This document shows positions 37,460 to 51,480 of a DNA stretch of 64,000 nucleotides, piece by piece (within the stretch, counting starts at the first letter, position 1; each line of letters opens with the position of its first letter). This DNA comes from Cephalopachus bancanus (lineage: Eukaryota; Chordata; Mammalia; Primates; Tarsiidae): positions 1-64,000 of the forward strand of contig JAPVLO010001811.1 of the NCBI GenBank assembly GCA_027257055.1. The letters are read 5' to 3'. A program made the translations under genes and the position numbers. The notes beneath the pieces were generated by a model. The model saw only the letters and a program-made list of their open reading frames with translations. It was not told where the DNA came from and did no database searches.

Positions 37460-39930
37460 GGCTAGTTAGACGGTTAGTTGACTGGCTAGTTAGCCTGTTA
37501 GTTGACTTGTTAGTTAGCCGGTTAATTGACTGCCTAGTTAGCCGCTTAGTTGACTGGTTAGTTATCCGTTTAGTTGACTGCCTATTTTGCCAGTTAGTTG
37601 ACTGGCTATATAGCCGGTTTCTTGCTTGCCTGTCTACCCAGTTAGATGACTGGCTATCTAGCCAGTTATTTGACTTGCTATCTAGCCTGCTAGTTGACTG
37701 GTTACCTAGCTGGTTAGTTGACTGATTACCTAGCCAGTTAGTTGACTGGCTACCTAGCCGGTGAGATGACTGGCTAGTTAGCAGGTAAGTTGACTGGCTA
37801 CCTAGGCGATTATTTGACTGGCTAATTAACCGGTTAGTTGACTGGCTACCTAGCCAGCTAGTAGACTGGCTAGTTAGCCGATTGGTTGAATGGCTACCTA
37901 ACTTGTTAGTTGACCAGCTAGTTAGATGGTTAATTACTGGCTAACTAGCCGGTTAGTTGACTGGCTACCCAGTCGTTTTATTTAGTGACTACCTATCCGG
38001 AGAGTAGACTGTCTAGTTAGCCGTATAGTTGACTGGCTACATAGCCGGTTATTTGACTGGCTAGTTAGCTGGTTAGTTGACTGGCTACCTTGCCAATTAG
38101 TTGACTGTCTAGTTAGCCAGTTAGTTGACTGGCTACATAGCCGGTTGGTTGACTGGCTACATAGCCCATTTGTTGACTGGCTAGTTAGATGGTTAATTGA
38201 CTGGCTACCTAGGTGGCTCATTGACTGGCTACCTAGCCGTTTAGTTTACTGGCTACCAAGCCAGTTCATTAACTGGGTACCTAGCCAGTTATTTGACTGG
38301 CTTCCTAGCCGGTTCCTTGACTGGCTAGTTAGCTGGTTAGTTGACTGGCTAGTTAGCCAGTTAGTTGACTGGTTAGTTAGCAGGTTAGTTGACTGGCTAC
38401 TTAGCTGGCTAGTTGACTGACTAGCTAGCCAGTTAGTTGACTGGTTAGTCATCAGGTTAGTTGACTGCCTATCTAGCCGGTTAGTTGACTGGATAGTTAG
38501 CCAGTTAGTAGTCTGGCTATCTATCCAGTTAGTTGACTGGCTATCTAGCCTGTTAGTTTACTGGATTGTTAGCTGATTAGTTGACTGGATATCTAGCCGT
38601 TTACTTGCCTGGCTATCTAACCGGTTAGTTGACTGGCTATCTAGATGGTTACTTGCTTGTCTGTCTAGCCGGTCAGTTGATTTCCTATCTAGCCGGTTAT
38701 ATTACTTGCTATCTAGTCAGTTAGTTGACTGGGTACCTAGCCAGTAAGCTGACTGAATACCTAGCCGGTTAGTTGACTGGAAACCTAGCCGTTGAGTTAA
38801 ATGGCTAGTTACACGGTTAGTTGACTGGCTACCTAGCTGGTGGGCTGACTGGCTACCTAGCCCGTTATTTGACTGTCTAGTTAGCCGGTTAGTTGACTCG
38901 CTAGTTAGACGGTTAGTTGACTGCCCACCTAGCTGGTTAGTTGACTGGCATGTTAACCATTTAGTTGACTGGCTACCTAGCCGGTTACTTGACTGGCTAC
39001 CTAGCCCGTTAGTTGACTGGCTAGTTAGCTGGTTATTAGACTGGCTACGTAGCCAGTTCATTGACTGGTTACCTAGCCAGGTAGTTGACTGGCTACCTAG
39101 CTGGTTCGTTGACTGGCTATTATCCTGTTAGTTGACTAGCTAATTATCCCGTTCGTTGACCAGCTAGTTAGCCGGTTATTTGACTGGTTGGTTAGCCAGT
39201 TAGTTTACTGTCTAGTTAGCCTGTTAGTTTCCTGGCTAGTTAGCCGGTTAGTTGACTGGTTAGTTAGACGGTTAGCTGACTGTCTACCTAGCAGGTTAGT
39301 TGACTGGCTACCTAGCCAGTTAGTTCACTGGCTAGTTAGCCGGTTAGTTCACTGGCTAGTTATCCGGTTAGCTGACTTTTTATTAAGACGGATAGTTGAC
39401 TGCCTAGTCAGCCGGTTAGTTGCCAGTTAGTTAGCCGTTAGTTGACTGTCTATCTAGTGGTTTAGTTGACTTGCTATCAAGTCGGTTAGTTGACTGGCTT
39501 GTTAGCTGGTTAGTTGACTGCCTATCTATCCGGTTAGTTGACTGGCTATCTAGCCGGTTACTTGACTGGCTATCTAGCCTGTTAGATGACTGGCTATTTA
39601 GCAGGTCAGTTGACTGGCTATTTAGCCGGTTAGTTGACTGGCTATCTAGGCGGTTACTTGCTTGCCTGTCTCTCCGGTTAGTTGACTCTCTGTCTAGCAG
39701 GTTTTTGAATGGCTAGTTAGCCGGGTAGTTGACTGACTATCTAGCCGGTTACTTGACTTCCTATCTGGGCGGTTAGTTGACTGGGTTTCTAGCCGGATAT
39801 TTGACTGCCTAGTTAGCCTGTTGGTTGACTTGCTACATAGTCGGTTAATTGACTGGTTAGTTTGCTAGTTACTTGACTGGCTACCTAACTGGTTAGTTGA
39901 CTGGCTAGTTAGCCAGTTAGTTGACTGGCT
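37460..39930 (+). repeat. Long-range duplicate B1 within the satellite
   Basis: Rare variants matching 45,140-47,560 in order include CTATTTTGCC, CCGATTGGTTGAATG, CTGGATTGTTAG, GAGTTAAATGGCTAG, TTGGTTAGCCAGTTAGTTTA and AGTTTGCTAGTTA. The offset drifts between about 7.51 and 7.69 kb because of indels. Confidence 0.85.
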
Positions 39931-40334
39931 ACCTAGGCGGTTATTTGACTGGCTATCTAGCCCGTTAGTTAACGGCTACCTGTCTTGTTAGTTGACTGGC
40001 TAGTTAGCCGTTTAGTTTTCTGGCTACCTAGCCGGTTATTTGACTGGCTAGTTAGCCGGTTAGTTGACAGGCAACCTAGCCGGTTAGTTGACTGCCTAGT
40101 TAGACGGTTAGTTGACTGGCAAGTTAGCCACTTAGTTGACTGGCTACCTAGCCGGTTTGTTGACTGGCTACCTAGCCAGTTAGTTGACTGGCTATTTAGC
40201 CGGTTAGTGGACTGGCTACCTAGATGGTTAGTTGACTGGCTAGTTAGCCAGTTAGTTGACTAGTTAGACTCTTCGTTGACTGGCTAGTTAGCTGTTTAGT
40301 TGACTGGTTAGTTAACCAGTTAGTTTACTGGCTA

Positions 40335-40840
40335 CCTAGCCGGTTAGTTGACTGGCTAGTTAGCCGGTTATCTGACTGGCTATCTTGCCAGTATGTTGAC
40401 TGTCTAGTTAGCTGGTTAGTTGACTGGCTATCAAGCCTGTTAGTTTACTGGCTAATTAGCTGGTTAGCTGATTGGCTATCTAGCCTGTTACTTGACTAGC
40501 TATCTAGCCGGTTAGTTGACTGGTTATCTAGACGGTTACTTACTTGCCTGTCTAGCTGGTTAATTGACTGCCTATCTACCCAGTTATATGACTTGTTATC
40601 TAGACGGTTAGTTGTCTGGCTAAAGAGCCGGGTATTTGACTGAATACCTATCCTGTTAATTGAATGGCTACCTAGCCAGTGAGTTGACTGGCTGCCAAGA
40701 TGGATATTTGACTGGCTATTTAGCCGGTTAGTTGACAGGCTACCTATGCAGTTAGTTCACTGGCTAGTTAGCTGTATAGTTGACTGGCTACCTAACTTTT
40801 TCATTGACTGGCTAGTTAGACGGTTAGTTTACTGGCTACC
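40335..40840 (+). repeat. Long-range duplicate A2 within the satellite
   Basis: This is the partner of 36,700-37,215 and shares the same ordered series of rare monomer variants, with scattered substitutions. Confidence 0.85.
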
Positions 40841-43800
40841 TAGCCGGTTAGTCGACTGGCTATCTAGCCGGTTAGTCAACTGCCTATCTAGCCGATTAGC
40901 TGACTGGCTAGTTAGACGGTTAGTTGACTGGCTACCTAGCCGGTTAGTTGACTTGCAAGTTAGCCAGTTCGTTGACTGGCTACCTATCCGGTTAGTTGAC
41001 TGACTACCTAGCCTGTTAGTTGACTGGCTAGTTAGCTGGTTAGTAGACTGGCTACCTAGCTGGTTCGTTGACTGGTTACATAGCCGGATAGTTGACTGGC
41101 TACATAGCCGGTTCATTGCCTGGCTATTAGCCGGTTAGTTGACTGCCTAGGTACCCGGTTCATTGACTGGCTAGTTAGTCAGTTAATTGACTGGTTGGGT
41201 AGCCAGTTAGTTGACTGGCTAGTAAGTCGGTTAGTAGTCTGGCTATTTAGCCAGTTAGTTGACTGGTTATTTAGACGGTTAGCTGACTGGTTACCTAGCT
41301 GGTTAGTTGACTGGCTACCTAGCGGGTTAGTTGACTGGCTAGTTATCCAGTTAGCTGACTTGTTAGTTAACCGGTTAGTTGACTGCCTAGTTAGCCGGTT
41401 AGTTGCCAGGTTAGTTAGCCGGTTAGTTGACTGCCTATCTATCCCGTTAGTTGACTGGCTATATAGCCGGTTAGTTGACTGGCTAGTTAGCCGGTTAGTT
41501 GACTGCATATCTAGCTGGTTAGATGACTGGCTATCTAGCCGGTTAGTTGACTGGCTACCTAGCCAGTTAGTTGACTTGTTAGTTAGCCGGTTAGTTTACT
41601 GGCTAGTTAGCCAGTTAATTGACTGGCTATCTAGCCGGTTAGTTGACTGGCTATCTAGCCAGTTAGTTGACTGGCTATCTAGCCGGTTAGTTGACTGGCC
41701 AGTTAGCCGGTTAGTTGACTGGCTCTCTAGCCGATTACATGACAGGCTATCTAGACTGTTAGTGGACTGGCTATTTAGCCGATTAGTTGACTGGCTAGGT
41801 AGCCGGTTAGTTGACTCGCTATCTCGTCAGTACTTGCCTGGCTATCTAACCAGTTAGTTGACTGGCTATCTAGCTGGTTACTTGCTTGCCTGTCTAGCCG
41901 GTTAGTTGACTGGCTTTCTAGCCGGTTAGTTGACTGGCTAGTTAGCCTGTTATTTGACAGGCTACGTAGTCGATTAATTGACTAGCAAGTTTGCCAGTTA
42001 GTTGACTGGCTACCTAACTGGTTAGTTGACTTGCTAGTTAGCTGGTTATTTTACTGGCTAGAGCCGGTTATTTGACTGGCTACCTAGTTGGTTAGTTGAC
42101 TGGCTACCTAGCCTGTTAGTTGACTGGCTAGTTAGCCGTTTAGTTGACAGTCTACCTAGCCGGTTAGTTGACTGCCTAGATATCCGGTTAGTTGACTGGC
42201 TAGTTAGCTGGATATTTGACTGGGGAACCTAGCCAGTTAGTTGACCGACTACCTAGCCAGTTAGTTGACTGGCTACCTAGCCGGTTAGTTGACTGGCTAG
42301 TTAGCCGGTTATTTGACTGGCTACCTTGCCGGTTAGTTGACTGTCTAGTTAGCCAGTTAGTTTACTGGCTACATAGCTGGTTAGTTGACTGGCTACATAG
42401 CCCGTGAGTTGACTGGCTAGTTAGCCAGTTAGTTGACTGGCTACCTGGCTGGTTCGTTGACTGGCTACCTAGCCATTTATTTTACTGGCTACCTAGCCCG
42501 TTAGTTGACTGGCTAGGTAGCCAGTTGGTTGACTGCCTACCTAGCTGCTTCATTGATTGACTACCTAGCCGGTTAGTTGACTGGTTAGTTAGATGGTTAG
42601 TTGACTGACTAGTTATCCGGTTAGTTGACTGCCTATCTAGCCAGTTAGTTTACTGGCTATCTAGCCAGTTAGTTGTCTGCCTATCTAGCCGGTTAGTTGA
42701 CAGGCTATCTAGCCGGTTATTTCACTGGCTATCTAGCCGGTTAGTTGACTGGCTATCTAGCCAGTTAGTTTACGGCTATCTAGAGGGTTAGTTGACTGGC
42801 TAGTTAGCTGGTTAGTTGACTGGGTATCTAGGTGGTTAATTGACTGGCTATCTAGCCAGTTAGTTGACTGGCTAGTTTGCCGGTTATTTAACTGGCTATC
42901 TAGCCACTTACTTTCCTGGATATCTAGCTGGTTAGAGGACTGGCTATCTATCCGGTTACTTGCTTGCCTGTCCAGCCAGTTAGTTGTTTGCCTATCAAGC
43001 TGGTTAGTTGAATGACTACATAGCCGGTTAGTTGACTGGGTACCTAGGCTGTTAGTTGACTGGCTAGTTAGCCAGTTACATGACAGGCTACCTAGACTGT
43101 TCGTTGACTAGCTTCCTAGCCAGTTATTTGACTGGTTACCTAGCCTGTTCATTGACTGGCTAACTACCGGTTATTTGACTGGCTATGTAGCTGGTTCGTT
43201 GACTTGCTAGTTAGCCAATTAGTTGACTAGTTAGTTAGCTGGTTAGTTGACTGGCTAGTTAGCAGTTTAGTTGACTGCCTAGTTAGCCGGGTAGTTGACT
43301 GGTTAGTTAGACGGTTAGCTGACTTGATACCTAGCAGGTTAGTTGACTGGCTACCTAGCTGGTTTGCTGACTGGCTAGTTAGCCGATTAGTTGACTGGCT
43401 ACTTAACTTGTTAGTTGTCTAGCTAGTTAGATGGTTTGTTTGCTGGCTACCTAGCCGGTTAGTTGACTGGCTTCCCAGCTGGTGATTTTACTGGCTACCT
43501 AGACAGTTAGTTGACTGGGTAGTTAGCCGGTTAGTTGACTGGCTTCTAGACGGTTAGTTGACTGGCTAGTTAGCTGGTTAGTTGACTGGCTACCTAGCTG
43601 GTTAGGTGACTGGCTAGTTAGCTGGTTAGTTGACTGGCTACCTAGCCAGTTAGTTGGCTAGTTAGACGGTTTGTTGACTGGCTATCTAGTCGGTTAGTTG
43701 ACTGGCAAGTTTGCCAGTTAGTTGACAAGCTACCTAGCGGGTTAGCTGATGGGCTACCTTGCCCATTAGTTGACTGGCTAGTTAGCAAGTTAGCAGACAG

Positions 43801-45139
43801 GCTACCTGGCCCATTTGTTGACTGGTTACCAAGCCAGTTAGTTTACTGGCTACGTAGCCAATGCATTGACTGGCTACCCAGCTGGTTAGTTGACTGTCTA
43901 CCTAGTCGGTTTGTTGACTGGCTATTAGACGGTTAGTTGACTGGCTAGTTAGCCGGTTCGTTGACTGACTAGTTTGCCAGTTAGTTGCCTGTCTAGTTAG
44001 CCGGTTAGTTGACTGGTTAGTTATCTGGTTAGCTGACTCGCTCTCTAGCCTGTTAGTTGACTGGCTACATAGCCGGTTAGTTGACTGGCTAGTTAGCCGG
44101 TTAGTTGACTGGATAGTTATCCTATTAGCTTACTTGTTAGTTATTCGATTAGTTGACTGTCTAGTTAGCCGTTTAGTTGCCTGGTTAGTTACTAGTTTAT
44201 TTGACTGCCTATCTAGCTGGTTAATAACTGGCTATCTGGCCGGTTAATTTACTGGCTACCTAGCCGGTTAGTTTACTGGCTAGTTAACCGGTTTGTTGAC
44301 TAGCTATCTAGGCAGTTATTTGACTAGCTATCTAGCCAGTTATTTGACTGGCTAGTTAGCCGGTTAGTTGACTGGCGATCTAGCTGGTTACTTGCCTGGC
44401 TATCTAGCCAGTTAGTTGACTGCCTATCTAGCCGGTTAGTTGACTGCCTAGTTAGCCGGTTAGTTGACTGGCTATCTAGACAGTTAGTTGACTGCATATC
44501 TAGCTGGTTTGTTGACTGGCTGTCTGGACAGTTATTTGACTGGCTATCTAGCCAGTTATTTGACTGGCTATCTAGCCGGTTAGTTGATTGGTGATCTAGC
44601 CAGTTACTTGCTTGCCTGTCTAGCTGGTTAGTTGACTGCCTATCAAGCCAGTTAGTTGACTGCCTAGTTAGCCGGTTAGTTGACTGGCTATCTAGATGGT
44701 TAGTTGACTGCGTATCTAGCTGATTTGTTGACTGGCTATCTAGACAGTTAGTTGACTGGCTATCTAGACAGTTAGTTGACTGCCTCTCTAGTCTGTTAGT
44801 TGACTGACTTACTAACCAGTTAGTTCACTGTCTAGTTAGCCGGTTCTTGACTGGCTACCTAGCTGGTTCATTGATTAGCTTCCTAGCTGGTAAGTTGACT
44901 GGCTATAGAGCCGGTTCATTGACTGGCTACCTAGATGGTTAGTTTACTGGCTACCTAGCAGGTTCGTTGACTGGCTAGTAAAACGGTTAGATGACTGGTT
45001 AGTTAGCCGGTTAGTTGACTGGCTAGTTAGCCGGTTAGTTGACTGGCTAGTTAGCCGGTTAGTTGACTGGTTAGTTTGCCGGTTAGCTGACTGGCTACCT
45101 AGGAGGTTGGTTGACTGCTTACCTAGCCGGTTAGTTGAA

Positions 45140-47560
45140 TGGCTAGTTAGACGGTTAGTTGACTGGCTAGTTAGCCGGTTAGTTGACTTGTTAGTTACCT
45201 GGTTAATTGACTGCCTAGTTAGCCGCTTAGTTGACTGGTTAGTTATCCCTTTAGTTGACTGCCTATTTTGCTGTTAGTTGACTGGCTATCTAGCCGGTTA
45301 CTTGCTTGCCTGTCTAGCCGATTAGTTGACTGCCTATCTAGCCGGTTAGTTGACTTGCTATCTAGCCTGTTAGTTGACTGGATACCTAGCCGGTTAGTTG
45401 ACTGAATACCTAGCCAGTTTGTTGACTGGTTACCTAGCCGGTGAGTTGACTGGCTAGTTAGCAGGTAAGTTTACTGGCAATCTATCTGGTTATTTGACTG
45501 GCTAATTAACTGGTTAGTTGACTAGCTACCTAGCTGGTTAGTTGACTGCCTGGCTAGCCGATTGGTTGAATGACTACCTAACTTGTTAGTTGACTGGCTA
45601 GTTAGACGTTAATTTACTGGCTCACTAGCCGGATAGTTGACTGGCTACATAGCCGGTTAGTTGACTGGCTACCTAGCCGTTAGTTGACTGCATATCTAGC
45701 CGTTTAGTTGACTGACTTGTTAGCCAGTTAGTTGACTGCCTATCTAGCTGGTTAGTTGACAGGCTATCTAGCCGGTTAGCTGACTGGGTAGTTAGTCGGT
45801 TAGTTGACTGCCTATCTAGCCGGTTAGTTGACTGGCTACCTAGACGGTTCATTGATTGGCTAGTTAGCCGGTTAGTTGACTTACTAGTTAGAGGGTTAGT
45901 TGACTGGCTAGTTAGCCGGTTAGTTGACTGGTTAGTTTGCAGGTTAGTTGACTGGCTACTTAGCTGGTTAGTTGACTGTCTAGCTAGCCAGTTAGTTGAC
46001 TGAATAGTTAGCCGGTTAGTAGTCTGGCTATCTATCCGGTTAGTTGACTGGCTATCTAGCCTGTTAGTTTACTGGATTGTTAGTTGATTAGTTGACTGGA
46101 TATCTGGCCGTTTATTTGCCTGCCTATCTAGCCGGTTAGTTGACTGGCTATCTAGATGGTTACTTGCTTGCCTGTCTAGCCGGTAGTTGATTGCCTATTT
46201 AGCCAGTTATATGACTTGTTATCTAGCCTGTTAGTTGACTGCCTACCTAGCCGGTTAGTTGACTGAATACCTAGCCGGTTAGTTGACTGAATACCTAGCC
46301 GGTTAGTTAACTGGTTACCTAGCCGTAGAGTTAAATGACTAGTTACCCGGTTAGTTGACTGGCTACCTAGCTGGTGGGTTGACTGGCTACCTAGCCCGTC
46401 ATTTGACTGTTTAGTTAGCCAGTTAATTGACTGGCTACCTAGCCAGTTAGTTGACTCGCTAGTTAGACGGTTAGTTGACTGCCCACCTAGCCGGTTAGTT
46501 GACTGGCAAGTTAGCCATTTAGTTGACTTGCTACCTAGCTGGTTAGTTGACTGGCTAGTTAGCCGGTTATTAGACCACCTACCTAGCTGGTTCTTTGGTT
46601 TCCTAGCCAGGTAGTTGACTGGCTACCTAGCCAGTGCGTTGACTGGCTACCTAGCCGTTAGTTGACTGGCTACCTAGCTGGATCGTTGATTGGCTATTAT
46701 CCTGTTAGTTGACTGGCTAATTATCCCATTCGTTGACTAGCTAGTTAGCCGGTTATTTGGCTGGTTGGTTAGCCAGTTAGTTTACTGGATAGTTAGCCTG
46801 TTAGTTTCCTGGCTAGTTAGCCGGTTAGTTGACTGGTTAGTTAGACGGTCAGCTGACTGTCTACTTAACCGGTTAGTTGACTGGCTACCTAGCTGGTTAG
46901 TTCACTGGCTAGTTAGCCAGATAGTTGACTGGCTAGTTATCCAGTTAGCTGACTTTTTATTAAGCCGGTTACTTGACTGCCTAGTTAGCCGGTTAGTTGC
47001 CTGGTTAGTTAGCCTGTTAGATGACTGCCTATCTAGTGGGTTAGTTGAATTGCTATCAAGTCGGTCAGTTGACTGGCTTGTTAGCTGGTTAGTTGACTGC
47101 CTATCTATCCGGTTAGTTGACTGGCTATCTAGCTGGTTACTTGACTATCTAGCCTGTTAGTGGACTGGCTATTTAGCAGGTCAGTTGACTGGTCATTTAG
47201 CCGGTTAGTTGACTGGCTATCTAGGCGGTTACTTGCCTGGCTATCTAGCCGGTTATTTGACTATCTAGCTTGTTACCTGCTTGCCTGTCTCTCTGGTTAG
47301 TTGACTCTCTATGTAGCCGGTTAGTTGAATGGCTAGCTAGCTGGTTAATTGACTGGCAAACTAGCCGGTTACATGACTTCCTATCCAGGCGGTTAGTTGA
47401 CTGGCTTTCTAGCCAGATATTTGACTGCCTAGTTAGACTGTTGGTTGACTTGCTACCTAGTCGGTTAATTGAATGGCTAGTTTGCTAGTTAGTTGACTGG
47501 CTACCTAACTGGTTAGTTGACTGGCTAGTTAGCCGGTTAGTTGACTGGGTATCTAGCTGG
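45140..47560 (+). repeat. Long-range duplicate B2 within the satellite
   Basis: This is the partner of 37,460-39,930. It is the longest duplicated block seen in the satellite, about 2.4 kb. Confidence 0.85.
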
Positions 47561-48050
47561 TTAGTTGACTGCCTATCTACCCGATTAGTTGACTGGCTTT
47601 CTAGCTGGTTATTTGACTGGCTAGTTAGCCTTTTAGTTGACTGGCTCACTAGCCAGTTAGTTGCTTGCCTGCCTACCCAGTTAGTTGACTCTCTATCGAG
47701 TCGGTTACTTGACTGGTTAGTTATCTGGTTAGTTAACTGGGTATCTAGCCAGTTAGTTGACTGCCTATCTAGCCGGTTAGTTGACTGGCTACATAGACGG
47801 TTAATTGACTGGCTAGTTTGCCAGTTAGTTGACTGGCTACTTACCTGGTTAGTTGACTGGAGAGTTGGCCGGTTAGTTGACTGACTGCCTAGCCTGTTAG
47901 TTGACTGGTTATTTTGCCATTTCATTGACTGGCTACCTAGCTTGTTAGTTGACTGGCTAGTTAGCCAGTTAGTTCACTGGCTATCTAACCAGTTAAATGA
48001 CTGGCTACCTAGCCGGTTACTTGACTGGCTAGTTAGCCGGTTTGTTGACT

Positions 48051-48085
48051 AACTAAACGGCTAGGTAGCCAGTCAAATAACTGGC
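48051..48085 (-). repeat. Inverted fragment of the 24-bp satellite
   Basis: AGGTAGCCAGTCAAATAACT and its flanks are the exact reverse complement of an ordinary stretch of about 1.5 monomers. Satellite on both sides is in the + orientation. Confidence 0.85.
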
Positions 48086-48239
48086 TAGTTAGACGGTTAG
48101 TGGACTGGCTACCTATTGGTTGGTTGAATGGCAAGTTAACCAATTAGTTGACTGGCTACCTAGCTGGTTAGTTGACTGGCTATTTAGCCGGTTATTTGAC
48201 GGGCTACCTTGCCTATTAGTTGACTTCCTAGTTAGCTGG

Positions 48240-49080
48240 TTAGTTGACTGGCTAGTTAGCCTGTTAATTGACTGAATATCTAGCCGATTACTTGCCTTGC
48301 TATCTAGCCAGTTAGTTGACTGGCTACCTAGCCGTTTAGTTGACTGATTACCTAGCTTGTTAGTTGACTAGCTACCTATCCGGTGAGTTGACTGGCTAGA
48401 TAGCCGTTTAGTTGACTGGCTACCTAACTGGTTATTTGACTCGCTATTTAGCCAGTTGATTTACTGGCTACCTAGCCAGTTAGTTAATTGGCTAGTTAGC
48501 CGATTAGTTGACTGGCTACCTAAGTTGTTAGTTGACTGGCTAGTTAGACGGTTAGCTTACTAGCTCCCTAGCCGGTTAGTTGACTGGCTACCAGCCAGTT
48601 CGTTTACTGGCTACCTAGCCGGTTAGTTCACTGGCTATTTAGCCAGTTAGTTGACTGGCTACCTAGCCAGTTAGTTGACTGGCTATTTAGCTGGTTTGTT
48701 GACTAGTTACATAGCCGGTTAGTTGACTGGCTAGTTAGACGGTTAGTTGACTGGTTACCTAGCTGGTTGGTTGATTGGCTACCTAGCCGGTTAGTTGACT
48801 GGCTAGTTACCTGGTTAGTTGACTGGCTACCTAGCCAGGCAGTTGACTGGCTAATTAGCAGGTTATTTGACTGGCTACCTAGCCGGTTAGTTGACTGGCA
48901 AGTTAGCCAGTTAGTTGACTGACTACATAGCCGGTTAGTTGACTGGCTAACTAGCCCGTTATTTGACTGGCTAGTTAGTCGGTTAGTTGAATGGCTACCT
49001 AGCCTGGTCGTTGACTGGCTACCTCGCCGGTTAGTTGACTGGCTACCTACCCAGTGTGTTGACTGGCTACCTAGCCAGTT
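48240..49080 (+). repeat. Long-range triplicate E1 within the satellite
   Basis: Shared markers include CTACCTAAGTTGTTA, CGGTTAGCTTACTAGCT, GTTCGTTTACTGGC, CCCGTTATTTGAC and CCCAGTGTGTTGAC. The same order occurs at 54,790-55,480 and 62,970-63,810. Confidence 0.8.
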
Positions 49081-49299
49081 AGTTGACTGGCTACCTAACC
49101 GGTTTGTTGACTGGCTATGCAGCCAGTTAGTTGACTGGCTATTTAGCCGTTACTTGACTGGCTATCTCGCCGGTTAGTTGACTGGCTACCTAGCCAGTTA
49201 GTTGATTGGCTATACAGCCAGTTAGTTGAATGGCTAGTTAGCTGGTTAGTTTACTGGCTGCCTAGCTGGTTAGTTGACTGGCTATCCAGCCTGTTAGTT

Positions 49300-51480
49300 G
49301 ACTGGCTAGTTAACTGGTTAGTTGACTGACTACATAGCCGGTTCTTTGACTGGCAAGTTATCTGGTTAGTTGACTGGCAAGTAGACGGTTCGTTGACTGG
49401 CTAGTTAGCCGGTTACTTGACTGGTTAGTTAGGCAGTTAACCATTAACTGACTGACTAGTTAACCAGTTAGTTGACTGGCTAAATAGCCGGTTAGTTGAC
49501 TAGTTAGTCGGTTAGCTGACTGGCTACCTACCCGGTTAGTTGACTGGCTACATAGCCGGCTGGTTGACTGACTAGTTAGCCAGTTATTTGACTGGCGAGT
49601 TAGCCGGCTAGTTGACTTGTTAGTTAGCCGGTTAGTTGACTGCCTAGTTAGCTAGTTAGTTGACTGGTTAGTTAGCCAGTTAGTTGACACCTATCTAGCT
49701 GCTTTGTTGGCTGGCTATCTAGGCGGTTAGCTGACTGGCTAGTTATCCGGATAGTTGACTGCCTATCTAGCCGGTTAGTTGCCTGGCTACCTAGCCTGTT
49801 AGTTGACTGGCTACCAGACGGTTAGTTGACTTGTTAGTAAGTCAGTTAGTTTACTTGCTAGTTATCCGGTTACATGACTGGCTATCTAGCCAGTTAGTTG
49901 ACTGCCCATCTAACTGGTTAGTTTACTGGCTATCTAGGCTGTTAGTTGACTCGCTATCTAGCCAGTTAGTTGACTGGCTATCTATCTCTTTAATTGACTG
50001 GCTACCTAGCCGATTAGTTGACTGGCTATCTATCCATTTAGTTGACTGGCTATCTTGCCGGTAAGTTTACTGGCTATCTAGCCAGTTAGTTGACTGGCTA
50101 GTTAGAAAGTTAGTTGATAGGCTTTCTAGCCAGTTAGTTGATTGGCTATCTAGCTAGTTAGTTGACTGTGTGGTTAGCCAGTTGGTTGAATGGCTTTCTG
50201 GCCGCTTACTCACTTAGCAATATAGCCGGTTAGTTGACTGGCTGTCTAGCTGGTTACTTGCTTGCCTGTCTAGCCGTTTAGTTGACAGCCTATCTATCCT
50301 GTTAGTTGAATGACTAGTTAGTCTGTTAGTTGACTGGCTATCTAGCCGGGTAGTTGACTGCATATCTAGCTGATTAGTTGACTGGCTATCTAGCCATTTA
50401 GTTGACTGGCTATCTAGCCATTTAGTTGACTGCCTATCTAGCCAGTTAGTTTACTGGATACATAGCCGGTTAGTTGACTTGCTACCTAACCATTAGTTGA
50501 CTGGCTAGTTAGTTGGTTACTTGACTGGCTACCTAGCCAGTTCGTTGACTGGCTTCCAAGCCAGTTAAATGACTGGCTACCTAGCCGGTTTCTTGACTGG
50601 CTGCCTAGCTGGTTAGTTGACTGGCTACCTGGCCAGTTCATTGACTGGCTAGTTATGGGGTTAGTTGGCTGGCTAGTTAGATGGTTCTTTGACTGGCTAG
50701 TTAGCCGGTTAGTTGACTGTTTAGTTAGCTGTTTCATTGACTGGCTAGTTTCCCGGTTAGTTGACTGGCTAGTTATACGGTTCTTTGACTGTCTAGTTAG
50801 CTGGTTAGTTAACTGGCTATCTATCTGGTTAGTTGACTGGCTAGTTAGCCAGTTATTTGACTTCCTATCTAGTCGGTTAGTTGACTGGCTTTCTAGCCGG
50901 TTAGTTGACTGGCTACCTAGCCAGCTATTTGACTAATTAGTTAGTCGGTTAGTTGACTGACTAGTTAGCCTGTTAGTTGACTGGGTATATAGCTGGTTAG
51001 TTGACTGGCTATCTAGCCTGTTAGTTGACTGGCTATCTAGTCGGTTAGTTGACTGGCTATCTAGTCGGTTAGTTGACTGGCTATCTAGACGGTTACTTGA
51101 CTGGCTAACTAGCCTTTTGTGGACTGACTATTTAGTCGGTTAGTTGACAGGCTAGTTAACAGGTTAGTTGACTGGCTTTCTAGGCAGTTACTTGCCTGGG
51201 TATCTACCTGGTTAGTTGAATGGCTATCTAACTGGTTACTTGCTTGCCCGTCTATCCGGTTAGTTGACTCTCTATCTAGCCGGGTAGTTGACTGGCTAGT
51301 TAGCTGGTTAGTTGACTGGCTCTCTAGCCGGTTAACTGACTGCTTATCAAGCCGGTTAGTTGACAGGCTTTCTAGCCGGTTATTTGACTGGCTAGTTAAC
51401 ATGTTAGTTGACTGGCTTCCTAGCCGTTTAATTGACTGACTAGTTAGCCAGTTAGTTTACTGGCTATTTAACGGGTTAGT
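49300..51480 (+). repeat. Long-range duplicate C1 within the satellite
   Basis: The block matches 51,790-54,370 in its series of rare variants (TAGCTGCTTTGTTG, TTGTTAGTAAGTCAG, CTATCTATCCATTTAG, TTAACAGGTTAG, TTGCCCGTCTATCC). The offset is 2,467 bp near 49,831 and about 2.93 kb near 51,100, so one side gained or lost about 0.46 kb. Confidence 0.85.

Noticed and set aside
41195..41857. 220-codon open frame built of LVDWLVSR-like eight-residue repeats, and similar frames throughout 36.5-64 kb
   Set aside because: The 24-bp period is a multiple of three and the consensus has one stop-free frame on each strand. Frames start and stop wherever substitutions or indels fall, and no initiation context or other gene signal is present.
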